From an uncultured Cardiobacterium sp. (GTDB taxonomy: Bacteria; Pseudomonadota; Gammaproteobacteria; Cardiobacteriales; Cardiobacteriaceae), in contig NZ_CALJAH010000077.1 in the NCBI RefSeq assembly GCF_938028185.1, positions 1 through 10,410 of the forward strand: 10,410 nucleotides of DNA, given 5' to 3'. The position numbers were made by a program, and so were the translations under genes. Below are positions 7,901 through 10,410 of this stretch, piece after piece; the first letter of the stretch is position 1; each line of letters opens with the position of its first letter. The notes below the pieces were generated by a model. It saw only the letters and a program-made list of their open reading frames with translations, ran no database searches and was not told the DNA's origin.

Positions 7901-7941
7901 AAAGCGCTTACAACCCACACAGACCTTCCGCGAGAAAACCC

Positions 7942-9720
7942 GTGAAAACCCGCATCCTGACTGGCCTGACTGCCGCCCTGCACACCGTCGCACAAAAACA
8001 ACAAATTGACCCGAATCAACTCGCCCAAACCCCGGAACTTGGCCGCAGCAAAAACCCCGCGCACGGCGACTACACCACCAACGTCGCCATGCAACACGCC
8101 AAAACCCTCGGCATGAACCCGCGCCAACTCGCCGAAGCCCTCATCGCCGCCCTGCCGGAAATCCCCGGCGTCGCCGCCCTCGAAATCGCAGGCCCCGGCT
8201 TCATCAACATCCGCCTTGAGAGCGGCAGCGACAGCGCCGTCCTGGCAGACATCGTGCGCGAAGGCGACGCCTTTGGCCGCCACACCGCCGAACACCCACA
8301 AAAAATCCTGCTCGAATACGTCTCCGCCAACCCGACCGGGCCGCTGCACGTCGGCCACGGACGCGGCGCCGCCTACGGCGCGACCCTCGCCAACATCCTC
8401 CGCGCCAACGGTCATCACGTCGAAAGCGAATACTACGTCAACGATGCCGGGCGACAAATGGACATCCTCGCCCTCTCCGTCTATTGGCGCTATATGCAAG
8501 AATGCGGCAGCGACCGCGCCCTGCCACAAGGCATCTACCAGGGCGACTACGTCAAAAACATCGCGCGCGAACACTACGCCCGCTACGGCGAACAGCACTA
8601 CCACGCCCCGGAAAACTGGGTACCCGCCCACCCGGCAGAATGGAGCGCAGAAGCCATCGACAACGGCGAACGCGACGCCTGGATAGACGCAGCCATTGCC
8701 GCCCTCAAACAAACCCTCGGCGAAGCCGACTACCGCGCCATCTTCGACGCAGGACTTGACGCCGAAGTCGCCGACATCCGCGAAGACCTGCAACAATTCG
8801 GCGTCACCTTCGACCGCTGGTACTCCGAACGCTCACTGTTCACCGCAGGCCGCATCGAACAAATGCTGGACATCCTGCGCGCGCGCGGCTACCTGTACCA
8901 ACAAAACGGCGCGCTCTGGTTCCGCGCCAGCGACTTCGGCGACGAAAAAGACCGCGTCGTCAAACGCGAAAACGGCATCACCACCTACTTCGCCTCCGAC
9001 ATCGCCTACCACTACGACAAATACCAGCGCGGCTACGACCGCATGATCGACATCTTCGGCGCCGACCACCACGGCTACATGGCGCGCGTCCGCGCCTCAC
9101 TCGCCGCCCTCGGCCTCGACCCCGAAAAACTCGACATCACCCTGGTGCAATTCGCCGTGCTCTACCAAAACGGCGAAAAAATCCAAATGTCCACCCGCTC
9201 CGGCCAATTCGTCACCCTGCGCGACCTGCGCGCCCAAGTCGGCTCCGACGCCGCGCGCTTCTACTACATCATGCGCAAACCCGAACAACACCTCGACTTC
9301 GACCTCGACCTCGCCGTCTCGCACAGCAAAGACAACCCCTACTACTACGTCCAGTACGCCCACGCGCGCACCAGCCGCGTCCTCGAACGCGCGCGCGAAG
9401 AAAATATCAACTTCGACCCAACCGCCGCCCTTGCAGCGCGCGAACACCTCACCGAACCCGAAGAAAAAGCGCTCCTGCGCGAACTCGCCCGCTACCCCGA
9501 CACCATTGCCGCAGCGGGCAACCAAATGGCGGGACACCTCATCGTCAACTACCTCAAAGACCTCGCCGGCGCCTGGCACCAATACTACGACGCCGGCCAC
9601 AAAGTACTGCACGACGACGCCGCGCTGCGCGACGCCCGCCTGCTACTCACCCACGCCGTGCGCCAGGTGCTGCGCAACGGCCTGAACATCATCGGCGTCG
9701 CTGCCAGGGAACGGATGTAA
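7942..9720 (+). CDS. argS: Arginyl-tRNA synthetase
   Basis: Cytoplasmic class I aminoacyl-tRNA synthetase charging tRNA-Arg with arginine; expected to be essential. The 592 residues are a usual ArgRS length. In order: N-terminal tRNA-binding (Add-1) domain with HGDYTTNVAM (41-50) and AGPGFINI (83-90); catalytic Rossmann domain with SANPTGPLHVGHGRG, where HVGH (136-139) is the HIGH motif; FGADHHGYM (372-380); the degenerate second signature MSTRS (416-420) in place of KMSKS, common in this ArgRS subtype; and an all-helical DALR anticodon-binding domain from about 470, ending GVAARERM. The start is GTG with only a weak GAG 7 bases upstream; an in-frame TAA at 7900-7902 rules out a much longer protein and no better start lies between. 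The stop shares its last A with the next gene's ATG. Codons are strongly C-ending. Confidence 0.98.
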   Translation: MKTRILTGLTAALHTVAQKQQIDPNQLAQTPELGRSKNPAHGDYTTNVAMQHAKTLGMNPRQLAEALIAALPEIPGVAALEIAGPGFINIRLESGSDSAVLADIVREGDAFGRHTAEHPQKILLEYVSANPTGPLHVGHGRGAAYGATLANILRANGHHVESEYYVNDAGRQMDILALSVYWRYMQECGSDRALPQGIYQGDYVKNIAREHYARYGEQHYHAPENWVPAHPAEWSAEAIDNGERDAWIDAAIAALKQTLGEADYRAIFDAGLDAEVADIREDLQQFGVTFDRWYSERSLFTAGRIEQMLDILRARGYLYQQNGALWFRASDFGDEKDRVVKRENGITTYFASDIAYHYDKYQRGYDRMIDIFGADHHGYMARVRASLAALGLDPEKLDITLVQFAVLYQNGEKIQMSTRSGQFVTLRDLRAQVGSDAARFYYIMRKPEQHLDFDLDLAVSHSKDNPYYYVQYAHARTSRVLERAREENINFDPTAALAAREHLTEPEEKALLRELARYPDTIAAAGNQMAGHLIVNYLKDLAGAWHQYYDAGHKVLHDDAALRDARLLLTHAVRQVLRNGLNIIGVAARERM

Positions 9721-10322
9721 TGGCCAAAAAACCAAACAAACCGGACAACTACCTCGCCGCCCGCTTCCTCGGCGGCTCGATGATGGCGGTCGTCCTCATC
9801 GTCTTTGGCTTCGTGCTGGGCAATATGTTCGGGCAAAAAGACGGCAACAGCCGCAGCGACGACGCCAACCCGCAAATCGCCAAAGCACAGCCCGCCGCAG
9901 CCGCCAAACCGGCACGCCCGGCGATAGCCAGCACCCCGCGCAAAAGCAGCCAGCCAAAATACTCCTTCTACAACGAACTCCAGCGCCGCAGCGAAGAAGT
10001 CCGCGCCGAAGCCGCCGCGCCCGCTGCCAAAACAGACAAACCTGCCGCCGCCAAAACCGAAAAAAAACCGCGCCCGCCAACCGTCAAAGGCGCGAACTAC
10101 CGCATCCAGGTCGGCGCCTTCAAAGACAAGACACAGGCCGAACAAATGCGGAAAAAAGCGGCGCTGGGCGACCTGCCGGTTGAAGTCATCTACGGCGAAA
10201 ACAAACACTACCTCGTCCTCGTCGGCCCCTACGCCAGCAAAGACCAGGCGATCGGCATCCAGAAAAAACTCGAAGGGCAGAACATGAGTACCCTGCTCAA
10301 AACCTACAACAATGCGCCGTAA
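9720..10322 (+). CDS. SPOR-domain single-pass membrane protein, FtsN/DedD-like
   Basis: A 200-residue protein likely anchored in the inner membrane with most of its length in the periplasm. Residues 1-14 are short and basic (MAKKPNKPDN...), about 15-37 form one hydrophobic segment without a cleavage site I would trust, and 40-123 are a low-complexity Ala/Lys/Pro linker containing YSFYNEL (81-87), resembling the FY-x-L element seen in FtsN/DedD-type proteins. Residues about 125-197 are a SPOR domain (YRIQVGAF at 127-134, YLVLVGPY at 164-171), a fold that binds denuded septal peptidoglycan. This suggests a cell-division role. ATG overlaps the argS stop as TAATG; AGGGA (9706-9710) lies 9 bases upstream. 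Placement behind argS is, from memory, shared with other gammaproteobacteria. Whether it is the functional FtsN cannot be decided from one SPOR domain. Confidence 0.87.
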   Translation: MAKKPNKPDNYLAARFLGGSMMAVVLIVFGFVLGNMFGQKDGNSRSDDANPQIAKAQPAAAAKPARPAIASTPRKSSQPKYSFYNELQRRSEEVRAEAAAPAAKTDKPAAAKTEKKPRPPTVKGANYRIQVGAFKDKTQAEQMRKKAALGDLPVEVIYGENKHYLVLVGPYASKDQAIGIQKKLEGQNMSTLLKTYNNAP

Positions 10323-10410
10323 CCCCGCCGCATTGCCTCCCCCAAAATGCGCCCCGGTGCGCTACCTCCCGCTGGATAAAACAACCGCTGCCCGCATACC
10401 CGCCGTTCTG
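10323..10410. other. Unassigned tail downstream of the SPOR gene
   Basis: These 88 bases run to the window edge. Reading frames on both strands stay open to the edge (for example a possible GTG at 10357 on the plus strand), but none has a recognisable RBS or protein similarity. A 4-bp GCGC inverted pair (10349-10352 and 10359-10362) lacks a following T-run, so I do not call a terminator. Confidence 0.3.

Noticed and set aside
7815..8009. 64-codon plus-strand frame across the argS promoter and start
   Set aside because: Overlaps the promoter and argS in another frame; Lys/Gln/Thr composition reflects AT-rich spacer, and no RBS is seen.
7894..8796. 300-codon minus-strand frame opposite argS
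   Set aside because: Shadow of the C-ending codons of argS, rich in Gly/Val/Phe and with no family resemblance.
10349..10362. Possible terminator hairpin after the SPOR gene
   Set aside because: Only 4 bp of stem (GCGC/GCGC) and no T-tract.

Overview
The window carries two divergent gene blocks separated by a 263-base AT-rich spacer (7679-7941). The minus-strand block is a compact glycogen cluster read malQ-glgB > glgX > glgC, with start/stop overlaps between consecutive genes. The plus-strand block is argS followed, with a one-base overlap, by a gene for a small membrane-anchored SPOR-domain protein. The DNA is GC-rich. The order malQ-glgB-glgX-glgC is the one I recall from Haemophilus influenzae, where glgA and glgP follow. 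The argS/SPOR pair and the GlgB, GlgX and GlgC sequences also look gammaproteobacterial. High GC argues against a typical Pasteurellaceae; a Cardiobacterium-like gammaproteobacterium is a reasonable guess, but it is inference and not proven here.

Glycogen block: GlgC makes ADP-glucose, GlgB introduces alpha-1,6 branches, GlgX debranches phosphorylase-limit glycogen, and MalQ rearranges the short malto-oligosaccharides that GlgX releases. Glycogen synthase (glgA) and phosphorylase (glgP) are not seen; they would be expected beyond position 1, where the operon leaves the window.

The main surprise is that MalQ and GlgB, normally two enzymes, form one uninterrupted 1444-codon reading frame (3344-7678), each half being full length with all catalytic residues. 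At the junction there is still an excellent Shine-Dalgarno sequence and a GTG exactly where free-standing GlgB should begin. Tandem stop codons TGA-TAG lie just upstream in another frame. The locus therefore looks like an ancestral malQ-stop-RBS-glgB arrangement that one indel converted into a fusion, real or a sequencing error, and GlgB alone may still be made from the internal start. The two halves also use clearly different synonymous codons.

Plus-strand block: argS (arginyl-tRNA synthetase) has a good sigma70-type promoter in the spacer (TTGGCA-17-TAGAAT). The SPOR protein gene is translationally coupled to it. The last 88 bases hold no feature I can support. The rest of the window is dense, ordinary coding sequence, and the many long antisense reading frames are GC-rich shadows.
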